From the NCBI GenBank assembly GCA_019454045.1, contig SKCR01051208.1, positions 1 to 64,000 of the forward strand: DNA of 64,000 bases, read 5' to 3'. Below, one piece after another: positions 50,367 to 58,780 of the stretch. The DNA comes from Zanthoxylum bungeanum (Eukaryota; Streptophyta; Magnoliopsida; Sapindales; Rutaceae). A model generated the notes under the pieces. That model saw only the letters and a program-made list of their open reading frames with translations. It did no database searches and was not told where the DNA came from. Both the position numbers and the translations under genes were made by a program. Position 1 is the stretch's first letter. Each line of letters starts with the position of its first letter.

Positions 50367-50591
50367 CTAGCCTAGCTAGATATGGGCCCACTTATGTCAC
50401 TATGAACGAGGGCTAACAGATCGATGACACTTGCACTTTTACCAAGTAAAAAGTATTTTAGGCACTTTGCCTAATAAACTAGATTCGTAGATATCATTTG
50501 AATAGAATCAAATCCGTCCTAGCATCCACTCTTCGAAAGTGTGGATATACGAGTCTTGTTTAATTGTGTCACAAACAACAATGCCACAGTA

Positions 50592-51409
50592 TGGCGAGTT
50601 CACTGGGGATCTAGAGAATTGGCCTCGAAATCATGTCTTGTGATGTGTATGATTTGTGCTTTAGTTGACCGTTTCTATAGCGGGTTGAGGGGGATTTAAC
50701 CAAAGGCACTATTAAAGCTAGGTAATGATTTGGTGTTTTCCTTCATTCACTACCCTTCGGGGAAAAGCTGTGAAAGCACCTAGATAATCATTATCCGTAG
50801 CTCGTTGTGATGGACTAATCTGGAGGACTCGTTGTTTATTCCTGGACACCAAGCGATAAGAGCCTAAGGGGCTTGGGTACTTAAGAGAGACTCGCTCCAC
50901 CCTCCCTCTGGGGAATCTACAACGGGAAATCCATTTGACAGTCAGTCACACGCCATAACTCGTTGGCATGTACCTTAAGGTATAAAAAAGGTGCGCTCAC
51001 TTGGTCACTCGAACCCTTGAGTGGGGAGACCTAGTTGTGGGCAATCCTTCGTCGACGAGAGCTTTTGTCTATACCCCTGTAAACCCGCATATGAACTATA
51101 GTTGTAGGGCTAAATGGAGACTATCCCTGTATGTTTGCATTTAGGACCATTCTCATTTGGATTCAGTTGGACTTGTTGTCATGAGGTATGGGCTTGTTAG
51201 GCCATTTAAACTGGGACAAGTCTGTGTTTTATGGCAATCGGGCCAAAAGATTCTAAAATGATAATGGGCCATCTAGTATAAATTTTTTATGGGTTTATAA
51301 CAACATTCATTGCATGCATATGCACTGACACACGATCTTAAAGAGAGACACCATAGATTCCCGTTGGGTTAGGGAAGAAGGGAGACTAATCAAAAGACCA
51401 TCAGCAAAC
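50592..51409 (+). other. A2 PBS and leader
   Basis: TGGCGAGTTCACTGGGGATC (50592-50611) is the kind of PBS region found in Tat/Ogre elements. It follows the copia sequence ATGCCACAGTA of E4 with no LTR between. The 800-bp leader up to the first gag ATG shows no gene. Confidence 0.6.
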
Positions 51410-53100
51410 ATGAGCGAATCCGTCAACGAAGGGTCCCGAATGGATGAGATTGAAGCTAATCTCACCAAAATGACTGAACAACTGCAAGCTCTAACTGCTG
51501 CCATGTCTAATATCGATGTGCCCCGCGCTGTGGGAGGATCTGAAAATGAGAGGCGAGATGGCCCTCCAAGTGGTCTGAATGATGATACTCCGGTGTTTGA
51601 TGATGATATGGCTGAATACGCTGCTGGGAGAATAGCCGGGTCTCAGGCTGAGATACAAAAGCTCAGTGATCAGATGGAGTCGGTTACTCGCAAACTGAAG
51701 GGGAAACATGAGGATTTATTAGATTACGATGCGATGACCTTCGAGGAGCAGCTGCCTGCATAATTTAAAATGCCTGATATTGCTAAGTTTAATGGGAATG
51801 GGGACCCGAGGGTCCATTTGCGGCAATATGTCTCGGTGATGAGCTCGGTAGGCCTAACACAGTGCCAGGTCCAAAAGATGTTCGGGATGTCACTCGAGGG
51901 GGCACCTGTGGTTTGGTATCATAGCCTTGAGAAGAAGGTTAAAGAAGATTGGAGGGAGTTGGCTGATGCCTTCTTGAAGCAGTATGTTACCGACTTAGAG
52001 ATCGACTTGTCACTCCGCGACTTGGAGAATACTAAGCAAGAGCCCGAAGAGAGCTTTAAGGAGTACATTGACCGCTGGAGAAGCCAGCTTTTAAAGATGC
52101 AGACCAGGCCTTCTGAGAAGGATCAGATAAAAATGATCATCAAGGGGACTAAGCCCTCGATTTATGGTAATCTGAGGAGAATGACTTTGATGATTGCAGA
52201 TTTCTGACTGTTGAGGGAAACTGTAATGGGTATTGAAGAAGAGGAAGCCGAGAACAAAAAGTTTTATAGTCTGAACAGGAGGACTGTCGGAGGATCGGCG
52301 TTTTTCCAACTTGGGCCGACCTTTGTCATTGCAGAGATTGCTTCCATTAAGAATCGGTGTTTTTCCAACTTGGGCCGACCTTTGTCCAAAGTACTGGAGA
52401 AGTTAGTAAGGCAAGGGCTGTTGAAACCCCTAGAACCTAAATCACTCCCGAATCCTCCCCCACCAAACTTCAACATGAGCGTTACTGCCATTTCCACCAA
52501 CAACATGGCCATGACACCGATAGTTGTGCCCACCTTCGCCATGAAGTCCAAGACCTGATAGACTCCCGAAAGATTCCCGACCCTGAAAAAGAACAACCAA
52601 ACACTCACCGCAATCCATTGCCCAATTATCACTCCGTTCCCCCACCTACTTACATGATCAATTCTGGCATACCAGAAGACCTTGTCCTCCGAACCTTTGA
52701 CCAAACAGCCTTTTGCCTGGGTATTTGGGACAGTAATAGTGAAGATGAGACAGATCAGAAGAAGGATTTCTGGGAGGATTTCTCAAGTGGTGACGAGGAA
52801 GAGGAAGTGAAAGGCATGACCCAGAATGGGCACTTTTATAATGATACTGCTGAAAAAGGGAAGGAAGTACTGACTGACGGCCGAGAAGTGGCTGGGAATA
52901 CTGAGCCTGCTGAGGGGGATGTAGTGCTGCGGCAGCTGAAGAAGACCCGAGCACATTTGAGCATCTGGGAGTTGTTATGTGCATCTGGAGAGCACATGCG
53001 GGCTATGGTAGAAGCCCTGAGCAAAATAGTAGTACCCGAGGATGCTAATCCGGCGATGTTTGTTGGATCAGTGCAGAAAGAGGCTCTGCAAACCAACATG
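51410..53100 (+). pseudogene. A2 gag, TatRetand/Ogre-like part
   Basis: Capsid/nucleocapsid protein of a Tat-branch gypsy. The N-terminal part (51410-51763) is followed by the retrotransposon gag domain with F-N-G-N-G-D-P-R-V-H-L-R-Q-Y and W-Y-H-S-L-E-K (51770-52207). Both lie in one frame, interrupted by in-frame stops at 51761 and 52205. After a frame change near 52475 comes a zinc finger of the form C-x3-H-x4-G-H-x4-C (52486-52527), then the motif L-K-K-T-R-A-H-L-S-I-W-E-L-L at about 52937-52977, typical just before protease in this group. The gag ends abruptly near 53080 without the expected protease. A 34-bp direct repeat (52294-52327 and 52353-52386) lies inside it. Confidence 0.7.
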
Positions 53101-54463
53101 AAGAGACGGTGAATTATGTCAACAATTTCAACAGACAGAGGAACAATCCATATTCCAACACCTACAACCCAGGGTGGAGGAATCATCCTAATTTATCATG
53201 GAGCAACAATTCAGGCCAACAGCAGAACTATCCACCACCTGAATTCCAGCAACAGAACAAAGGCCAGGAGCATGAAAAAGAACCAGAAATGAAAGAATGG
53301 TTTGCAGAGATGTTCAAAAAGCAAGAAGCAAAATACGATGTTATGTTTCAATCCCAAGCAACATTAATTCAAAGTCAATCTGCTTCTATTAAAGCACTGG
53401 AGAATCAAATGGGACAACTGGCAAATGCTCAGAGTTACAGACCGCCAGGTACCCTTCCTAGCAACACAGAGCCAAATCCAAGAAACATGGGGAAGGAACA
53501 ATGTCATGCCATCATGTTAAAGAGCGGTACTGAAATCAACAAAGATGTTCGTCAATTCAACTGCTGAGGAAGTTCCAAAAGAAACAAAGCAACAAATGGA
53601 GGAAAAAGAAGCAAAAGAAAAAGAACAGATCACTCCACCTCCACCTTTTCCTCAACGTCTTCAGAAGAATAAATTGGACAAGAAATTTTCCCGGTTCCTG
53701 GAGATCTTCAAAAAGCTGCATATCAACATTCCATTTGCAGAAGCGTTGGAACAAATGCCCACCTATGCCAAATTCATGAAAGATATTCTTTCACAAAAAC
53801 GAAGATTGGGAGATTTACGAGACAGTGGCATTAACAGAAGAATGCAGTGCTATCATTCAGAGGAAACTTCCCCCGAAGTTGAAAGATCCTGGCAGTTTCA
53901 CTGTTCCTTGCGTCATAGGAGAACATAACTTTGGTAAGGCTTTGTGTGATTTAGGTGCTAGTGTTAACTTGATGCCTTTTTCTATTTTCAGGAAACTACA
54001 GATTGGAGAAACAATGCCAACTTCAGTCTCACTATAACTTGCTGATAGAACGCTCGTATTTCCGAGAGGTGTAGTTGAGGATGTGCTGGTCAAGGTTGAC
54101 AAATTCATTTTCCCAGCAGATTTTATTGTCCTTGATATGGAGGAAGACGCAGACGTGCCAATCATCCTTGGGAGACCATTCTTGGCTACAGGTCGAACCA
54201 TTATTGATGTACAAAAAGGAGAACTAACCATGAGGGTACAAGACCAAGAAGTAACATTCAATGTTTTCAAAGCCATGAATTTCCCAGATGATGAAAAGAA
54301 GGAGGAATGTTTCAAACTCGATATGATACACAGTATCATTCAGAACTCTGATGAAAGACAAAGTTCTACTGACAAACTTAAAACATGTCAATTGCCTGTG
54401 GAGCCTAAAGATAAAGCATATTTTGCACTGAAAGAGCCAATTCTTGCACTACAAGCAACATAA
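53101..54463 (+). pseudogene. A2 Athila-like gag C-terminus and aspartic protease
   Basis: It begins with V-N-Y-V-N-N-F-N and N-P-Y-S-N-T-Y-N-P-G-W-R-N-H-P-N-L-S-W (53109-53200), the hallmark of Athila gag. A glutamine-rich stretch with A-N-A-Q-S and G-T-L-P-S-N-T-E follows. After a frame change near 53550 come P-P-F-P-Q-R-L-Q-K and F-K-K-L-H-I-N-I-P-F-A-E-A-L-E-Q-M-P. A second change near 53820 leads to the protease with active-site D-L-G-A-S-V-N-L-M-P (about 53947-53976) and I-I-L-G-R-P-F-L-A-T-G-R (about 54160-54195). It has two frameshifts and one in-frame stop at about 54035, so it is a pseudogene, but the sequence is otherwise well kept. Confidence 0.8.
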
Positions 54464-54790
54464 AAGAAAAAGTTCCACTAGCTCAACGAATTGGAGGAAT
54501 TTCACAATCAGCCTTTTGAGGATGCCAAATTGTACAAAGAAAATGGCAAGAAGAGACATGATGAGAAGTTAGTGCGCATACAACTGGAACCAGGGCAGAA
54601 GGTACTGTTAAACAAATCAAGGGTGAAATTCTTCCCATGGAAGCCAAAATCACGGTGGTCAGGTCCATTTGTGATCACCAAAGTTTTACCAAATAGAGCC
54701 GTTGAGATACATGATCCTGACGCTAACAAAACTTTCAAGGTTAAAAACAAGCGTGTCAAGCACTACTGGGGAGAATCATTTGAGCGATAA
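54464..54790 (+). pseudogene. A2 integrase C-terminal remnant
   Basis: An open frame at 54491-54790 holds N-E-L-E-E-F and A-K-L-Y-K-E, then V-L-L-N-K-S-R and W-S-G-P-F-V-I-T-K-V, the C-terminal domain of an Athila-type integrase. Its catalytic core and the whole of RT and RNase H are missing; the protease end lies within about 20 bp upstream, so one internal deletion joined them. Downstream is GCAACCCATGCA, the usual post-integrase motif. Confidence 0.75.
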
Positions 54791-54930
54791 AAAGAAAGTG
54801 TTACACTTTCAGATCCAGCTTAACATTCGAGAAGCCAAGTCTGGCTGACGACTTTAAACTTAGCGCTAGCAGGGAGGCAACCCATGCAATTTGTGTATAT
54901 ATTGTGATTTGGTGTGTTTTATTTTTATGT

Positions 54931-54945
54931 GTTTAATTTTTGCAG
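54931..54945 (+). promoter_or_regulatory. Splice-acceptor-like site before the A2 cassette
   Basis: GTTTAATTTTTGCAG, a T-rich tract ending in CAG, lies 17 bp before the ATG of accessory frame 1. O1 has a similar TTTGCAG site in the same relative position (about 24780-24794 on the minus strand). Similar tracts end at about 55612 (CCGACAG) and 55703 (TTTTTCAG), before the LOG gene. Splicing would let an internal frame be translated, as reported for env-like genes of some Athila relatives; it is not shown here. Confidence 0.45.
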
Positions 54946-54961
54946 GTTTAGTCATTTCACG

Positions 54962-55510
54962 ATGGAAGATGCTCTCGCAAATCTTCACAAGCAATTTCCT
55001 TCTCTCCCTCCAAAATCTCTGATAAAAGTCTACAAAGCTCGCTTGGAACGAATGAGACTACTGACGATCCATGGTATTCCTAATGATATTCGTTGGGTAA
55101 TTGAAGCACGAGTCCGATTGGCAGGTGAGTCTTCTGACTCTTTTATTTCACATCTGCCTAGTTTAGGAAGAAGCACCTATGCAAAGAAACGTAGAGCTAA
55201 GCAAATGGGTGTTTGTTTCAAATGTGCACGATTTAATTGCAACACTCGTTGTCGTTCTTTAGGAATGGTGTCTGATAATCGCGAAGACAAAATTAGATTC
55301 ATTAGGGATGGCTTGAGTAAGGAGTCTTTAGATGATATATCTTTAACTCTTGAGACGCATCCCAGTGGATATGTTAATATAGCCATTCACAAATTACATA
55401 CACAATTCCAAAAGGAAAGACAACTGTTAAGTCTCGGGAATCTGACTCAAAAAGACCCTGTTTGCCAATTTATAAGAAAATTGGATGGGAAGCTTGTCCC
55501 TGACGCATAG
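54962..55510 (+). CDS. A2 accessory frame 1: basic, cysteine-cluster protein
   Basis: An uninterrupted 182-codon frame. I take the ATG at 54962, not the in-frame one at 54914, because the latter lies before the acceptor-like CAG and encodes only a short aromatic run. The N-terminal 68 residues are mixed charged. Residues 69-81 are strongly basic (G-R-S-T-Y-A-K-K-R-R-A-K-Q). A cysteine cluster C-x2-C-x4-C-x3-C follows at 85, 88, 93 and 97, then an I-R-F-I-R-D-G stretch near 111-117. A basic run followed by a small zinc-type cluster and F-I-R resembles the layout of nucleic-acid-binding, silencing-suppressor proteins of carlavirus-type RNA viruses, but the cysteine spacing differs. It could instead be a captured host or retroelement nucleocapsid-like protein. 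The open frame sits in an element whose other frames are all broken. It has no membrane segment or signal peptide. Confidence 0.6.
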   Translation: MEDALANLHKQFPSLPPKSLIKVYKARLERMRLLTIHGIPNDIRWVIEARVRLAGESSDSFISHLPSLGRSTYAKKRRAKQMGVCFKCARFNCNTRCRSLGMVSDNREDKIRFIRDGLSKESLDDISLTLETHPSGYVNIAIHKLHTQFQKERQLLSLGNLTQKDPVCQFIRKLDGKLVPDA

Positions 55511-55770
55511 ACGTCAATCAAGCCGTTACTTTTCTTGTAAATATTATATCTCTTTGTCTTTTCTTAATAATTGTGATTTGTTTTGATGTTTTCTTTTATT
55601 TTTCTCCGACAGGATCCAGACCTTTTTGACTATCACGATATTAATTAGTTACTAATCGTCCTCTGGAAGATACTTGTGCTATTATTACTCACCCTTTTTC
55701 AGGTACTATAAATTCAGCCCGTCATTACACTTTTGAAGGCATCCAGAGTTGAGAAAGAAATACATAAAAA
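55511..55770 (+). other. Spacer between the two A2 accessory genes
   Basis: 260 bp, T-rich, with acceptor-like ends at about 55612 and 55703. The second lies 68 bp before the LOG ATG. No frame of interest. Confidence 0.5.
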
Positions 55771-56423
55771 ATGGAAGCTACTTCAAGAAGACGAGTTGAA
55801 AATATCTGTGTGTTTTGCGGTAGTAGTGTTGGTACTAAACCACAATACGTTGAAGCAGCACATGAATTGGGTCGAGTCTTAGTTGCAAGGAATATGCACT
55901 TAATATATGCGGAGGAAATCTCGGACTTATGGGGATCGTTTCAAAGGCTGTACAGGAAGGAGGCAGTAATGTTTTGGGAATCATTCCAAAACCCTTGGCA
56001 GAGGCAAATCTTATTGGATCATCAAACGGAGAGGAACTGATCGTGTCAGGTATGTCTGAACGACTGGTAGAAATGATTAACCGTGCTGATGCTTTTATCG
56101 CTTTGCCAGGTGGTTTGGGTACATTGGAGGAAATTTTTATAGTTCTATCTTGGGCGAACCTTAACATACACCAGAAACCGCTTGGATTGCTCAATGTTGA
56201 TGGGTTTTATGATTTTCTTTGTGTGTTTCTTGATGATGCTCGGAGAAATGGGTTCGTGTCAAAACCTTTAAAAGAACTCCTCTTTACTGCCAGAACTGCT
56301 CCGGATCTAATAGACCAACTCATAGCCTATGAACCACAAGTTGACCCTATCCTTTCAAAGATAAATTGGTCCGAGGACGATCGTGGTAAGAGACGTCGAA
56401 TTAATCTGGATCTTAACCTTTAA
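55771..56423 (+). pseudogene. LOG: A2 accessory gene 2: LOG-type cytokinin phosphoribohydrolase, one frameshift
   Basis: LOG enzymes release active cytokinin bases from cytokinin riboside 5'-monophosphates in the cytosol and nucleus. The ATG at 55771 opens a frame with I-C-V-F-C-G-S-S-V-G (the LOG N-terminal motif) up to L-I-Y. One base is missing near 55908, at the glycine-rich nucleotide-binding loop, and the rest continues in another frame (55929-56423). That part has V-L-G-I-I-P-K, the R-A-D-A-F-I-A-L-P-G-G-L-G-T-L-E-E signature (P-G-G-x-G-T-x-x-E, 56106 on) and G-L-L-N-V-D-G-F-Y. Allowing for the missing base, the gene spans about 217 codons, the usual LOG length. It has no introns, although plant LOG genes normally have several, so it was probably copied from mRNA. 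The C-terminus is K-R-R-R then I-N-L-D-L-N-L. The shift may be real or a sequencing error. Confidence 0.85.
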
Positions 56424-57740
56424 TTTCCTGTAGATTTCAGCTAACCAGGTACGACCTTCTTAACTCTCCTTTTATTGTTTAAGACATTGGGGACAATCTC
56501 TCATTTAGGTTTGGGGGAGGGAATTAGTTGATCAGTACCTTGTTTTTAGTTTGTGTGTTGTTTTTATTTTTAGTCCAAAATTTTTCGAAAAATAAAAAAA
56601 AAAAATTGAAAAATTTTCAAAAATTACAAAAATATTTTGTGTTTGTTGTTTTTATTCTGACTAAAAAGGTGAAATTGGTAAGAGGTAGCTGAGTAAGGAG
56701 TTTCCACTCCTGAGACGTATCTCAAACCTATTTTCGAAATAAGTTAATTGTTGTTTATTTCCTTTTGAATTATTTAATTTGTGAATTCTCCATAAAACGG
56801 ACTAAAATGGATCTTCATATGCTCAGTTGACAGATATTATCAACATATATAGTAACATACGGACATGAGCTAAAATTGAAAAGTTTGTAATATTCAGTGC
56901 TCTAGTTTAATTGGAGGAAACATCTCAAAAAAGTAATGGAGTAAAAAAAAAAAAAAAAAAAATCCGAGATCCGGGTTATTAAGTCTGTAAGGGTGTTTTA
57001 ACACCTAGTGCCCTAAAACCAACTGGTTTGGGAGTCACTGCCCCAAAGCTCGTTACATGGATCGAAGATGCTGCAAAAATATATATATTTGAAGTCTGAG
57101 TAATTAAGTCCGTAGGGGTGTCTTAACACCTGGTGCCCTAAAACCAACTGGTTTGGGAGCCACCGACCCAACACTCGCTACATAGACGGAATGTATTGTA
57201 TATAAATAAAAAATAGAAAAAAATCAAAGAAAAAATCAGAAAAATGAGAAAAATTATTCCATTGCTCCATAAAGGTGTGAAATCTGATAGAACTTTAGGA
57301 CAAAAATATTACTCTCTTATCAACTGCACTTATGACTGTTGTGGGCAAAAATAAATTGATTAATATTTTGTTGGCTATGTATATGAAGAATGGTAAAAAT
57401 AATCGGAGAATTTACTTATTCGGTAATTTAAAATGAAACAAAACAACTAGTAACTTGGAGTAGAAGTTTCACCTGATTAGTCACTAACATCTTTATTCTC
57501 TTTTCGCTTGTCTTTTTGCTTTTGTGTGCGTTTTAACTAACTTTTTACTTTTGTAAAAATGTTTGTGGGTATCATTGTTGTAAACCCTCACGAGACTACA
57601 ACTCGTCCACTAGGTACACCTAGGGGTTTAAAGGCTTGTTGCATATGCTAAATGCAACCGTGATCCCTACGAAAGTGGCTTAGTTAATTTATTCATGTTA
57701 TTTTATTTTATGTTTTGCTCGAGGACTAGCAAAATGTTAG
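56424..57740 (+). other. A2 non-coding tail before the PPT
   Basis: No frame of interest. A first PPT-like tract, TTTGGGGGAGGG, stands at about 56509-56520 after GACATTGGGGACAATCTC, a sequence common near the 3' end of Athila elements. A direct repeat of 83 bp with 125-bp period lies at 56978-57060 and 57103-57185. Poly-A and AAATT runs are frequent. Confidence 0.55.
56978..57185 (+). repeat. Direct repeat, two 83-bp copies
   Basis: Copies at 56978-57060 and 57103-57185 share AACCAACTGGTTTGGGAG and CTAACACC-like parts with about 10 differences. Between them is an unrelated AT-rich stretch. Confidence 0.8.
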
Positions 57741-57751
57741 GTTTGGGGGTG
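57741..57751 (+). other. Polypurine tract of A2
   Basis: GTTTGGGGGTG just before TGATGAGTGG, the start of the 3' LTR. The same arrangement is usual in Athila-type elements. Confidence 0.7.
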
Positions 57752-58219
57752 TGATGAGTGGTATTTATATCACTATTCCCACTCAATTAACTTAATATTT
57801 TGTATAGTTTCGCGAGTTTTGTGAACGTTTTGATGTATTTGGTGTTATTTTGCAGATAAATAAAGTTTGGAAAGCATTGGAGGCAAATTGGGGCAAAAAC
57901 GGACAAAAATGCGTCAACAGGGATATTTTGGTCTTAAGCGCGTCGCGACGCCAAGCCTACGCGTCGCGACGTCTAAAATGCACCGAACAGTGCTAACGTG
58001 CGCCGGGTCCACAAATCAGAATCTGAGAAAAGTTTGACTTTGCTAAAATGCGCCGTGCCACGTGTCACCATCACAACCGATCTACTAACATGCGCCTTGC
58101 CACGTGTCAGCATCCTACGGTGCCGACAGTCACCATCGCTGACAAGGAACCCACTTGGATTCGAAATCCAAGCAAACCCCAAACAACGGACAGAACCCCA
58201 AGAACCGCGAATATGATTT
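57752..58219 (+). repeat. A2 3' LTR, part before G1
   Basis: It starts TGATGAGTGG, like S1 (TGATGAGCGG). It carries GCGTCGCGACG words at 57938-57975 as in the O1 LTR. It stops where the G1 LTR begins; the remainder lies beyond G1, outside the window. Confidence 0.65.
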
Positions 58220-58780
58220 TGTAGAAACAAACCTTCCAAGGCCACAAAGAAGACCCACAAAGAACTTGCCCTTGAGAACCTTTAAGATGAATCCTTGTAG
58301 TGTTTTGCTAGCAATGGAGACGCCACTAAGTTTGCCAAAACTTAGATAAGTCGATTCAAACTTGAAAAGGGGAATCCCTCCCTTACAATAATTCGGCCAT
58401 AGCCAAAGCTTTAAGCTTTTGAGTTTACAAATTCGTTGGTTGCCTCAAATGAAGAAGAAAGTAAGCTTAAATAGTGTTACAAAAGAAACCCTAAAGGCAA
58501 AAAGAATAATGCCCATAAAAACGAAATTACACAAATATCAAGTCTTTAAGTCTTTAAATGCCTAGAAAGCTTTATTCTAAACTGATTTGGCCAAGTGAAA
58601 TGGTTTGGGCCCTTTCCATCGAAGCCCACATGCATCTCTATTTGTTTGTTGCAGTCGGCCATAAAACTCTGAACTAATCCCGCCATTGCTTCTCTGAGTC
58701 TTTTGGTCCTCTGCCTCGTAATTGGCCCTTCTGGAACTTGTAATGCGTCCTTTGGTTTGTTGTCGGCCTGGATCATGTCA
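58220..58780 (-). repeat. G1 3' LTR
   Basis: 561 bp. On the minus strand it starts TGACATGATCC right after the PPT and ends TTTCTACA. The left flank GATTT is the presumed target duplication. The pol frame runs through its first 235 bp. Confidence 0.7.

Larger units (their letters stand above)
44137..50591 (-). mobile_element. E4: Ty1/copia-family element, minus strand, 3' part
   Basis: The 3' LTR is 44137-46120, the PPT 46121-46131, and decayed pol runs 46132-48342 and 50367-50591, split by solo LTR S3. The element is interrupted at 50591 by A2, and its 5' half and 5' LTR are not in the window. The ATTAC before 44137 would be its target duplication. Pol parts align with E3 28015-29718 and 31744-32455. 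Confidence 0.8.
50592..58219 (+). mobile_element. A2: chimeric TatRetand/Athila derivative with accessory cassette
   Basis: In order: PBS directly joined to E4 sequence (no 5' LTR), leader, TatRetand-like gag (51410-53100), Athila-like gag C-terminus and protease (53101-54463), integrase C-terminus only (54464-54790), acceptor-like site (54945), accessory frame 1 (54962-55510), LOG gene (55771-56423), non-coding tail, PPT (57741-57751), and 3' LTR starting at 57752, which is interrupted by G1 at 58219. RT, RNase H and the integrase core are absent, so the element cannot copy itself. Confidence 0.75.

Noticed and set aside
55771..56423. LOG as an ordinary chromosomal gene
   Set aside because: It lies between integrase remnant and PPT of A2 on the same strand, lacks introns and is frameshifted.
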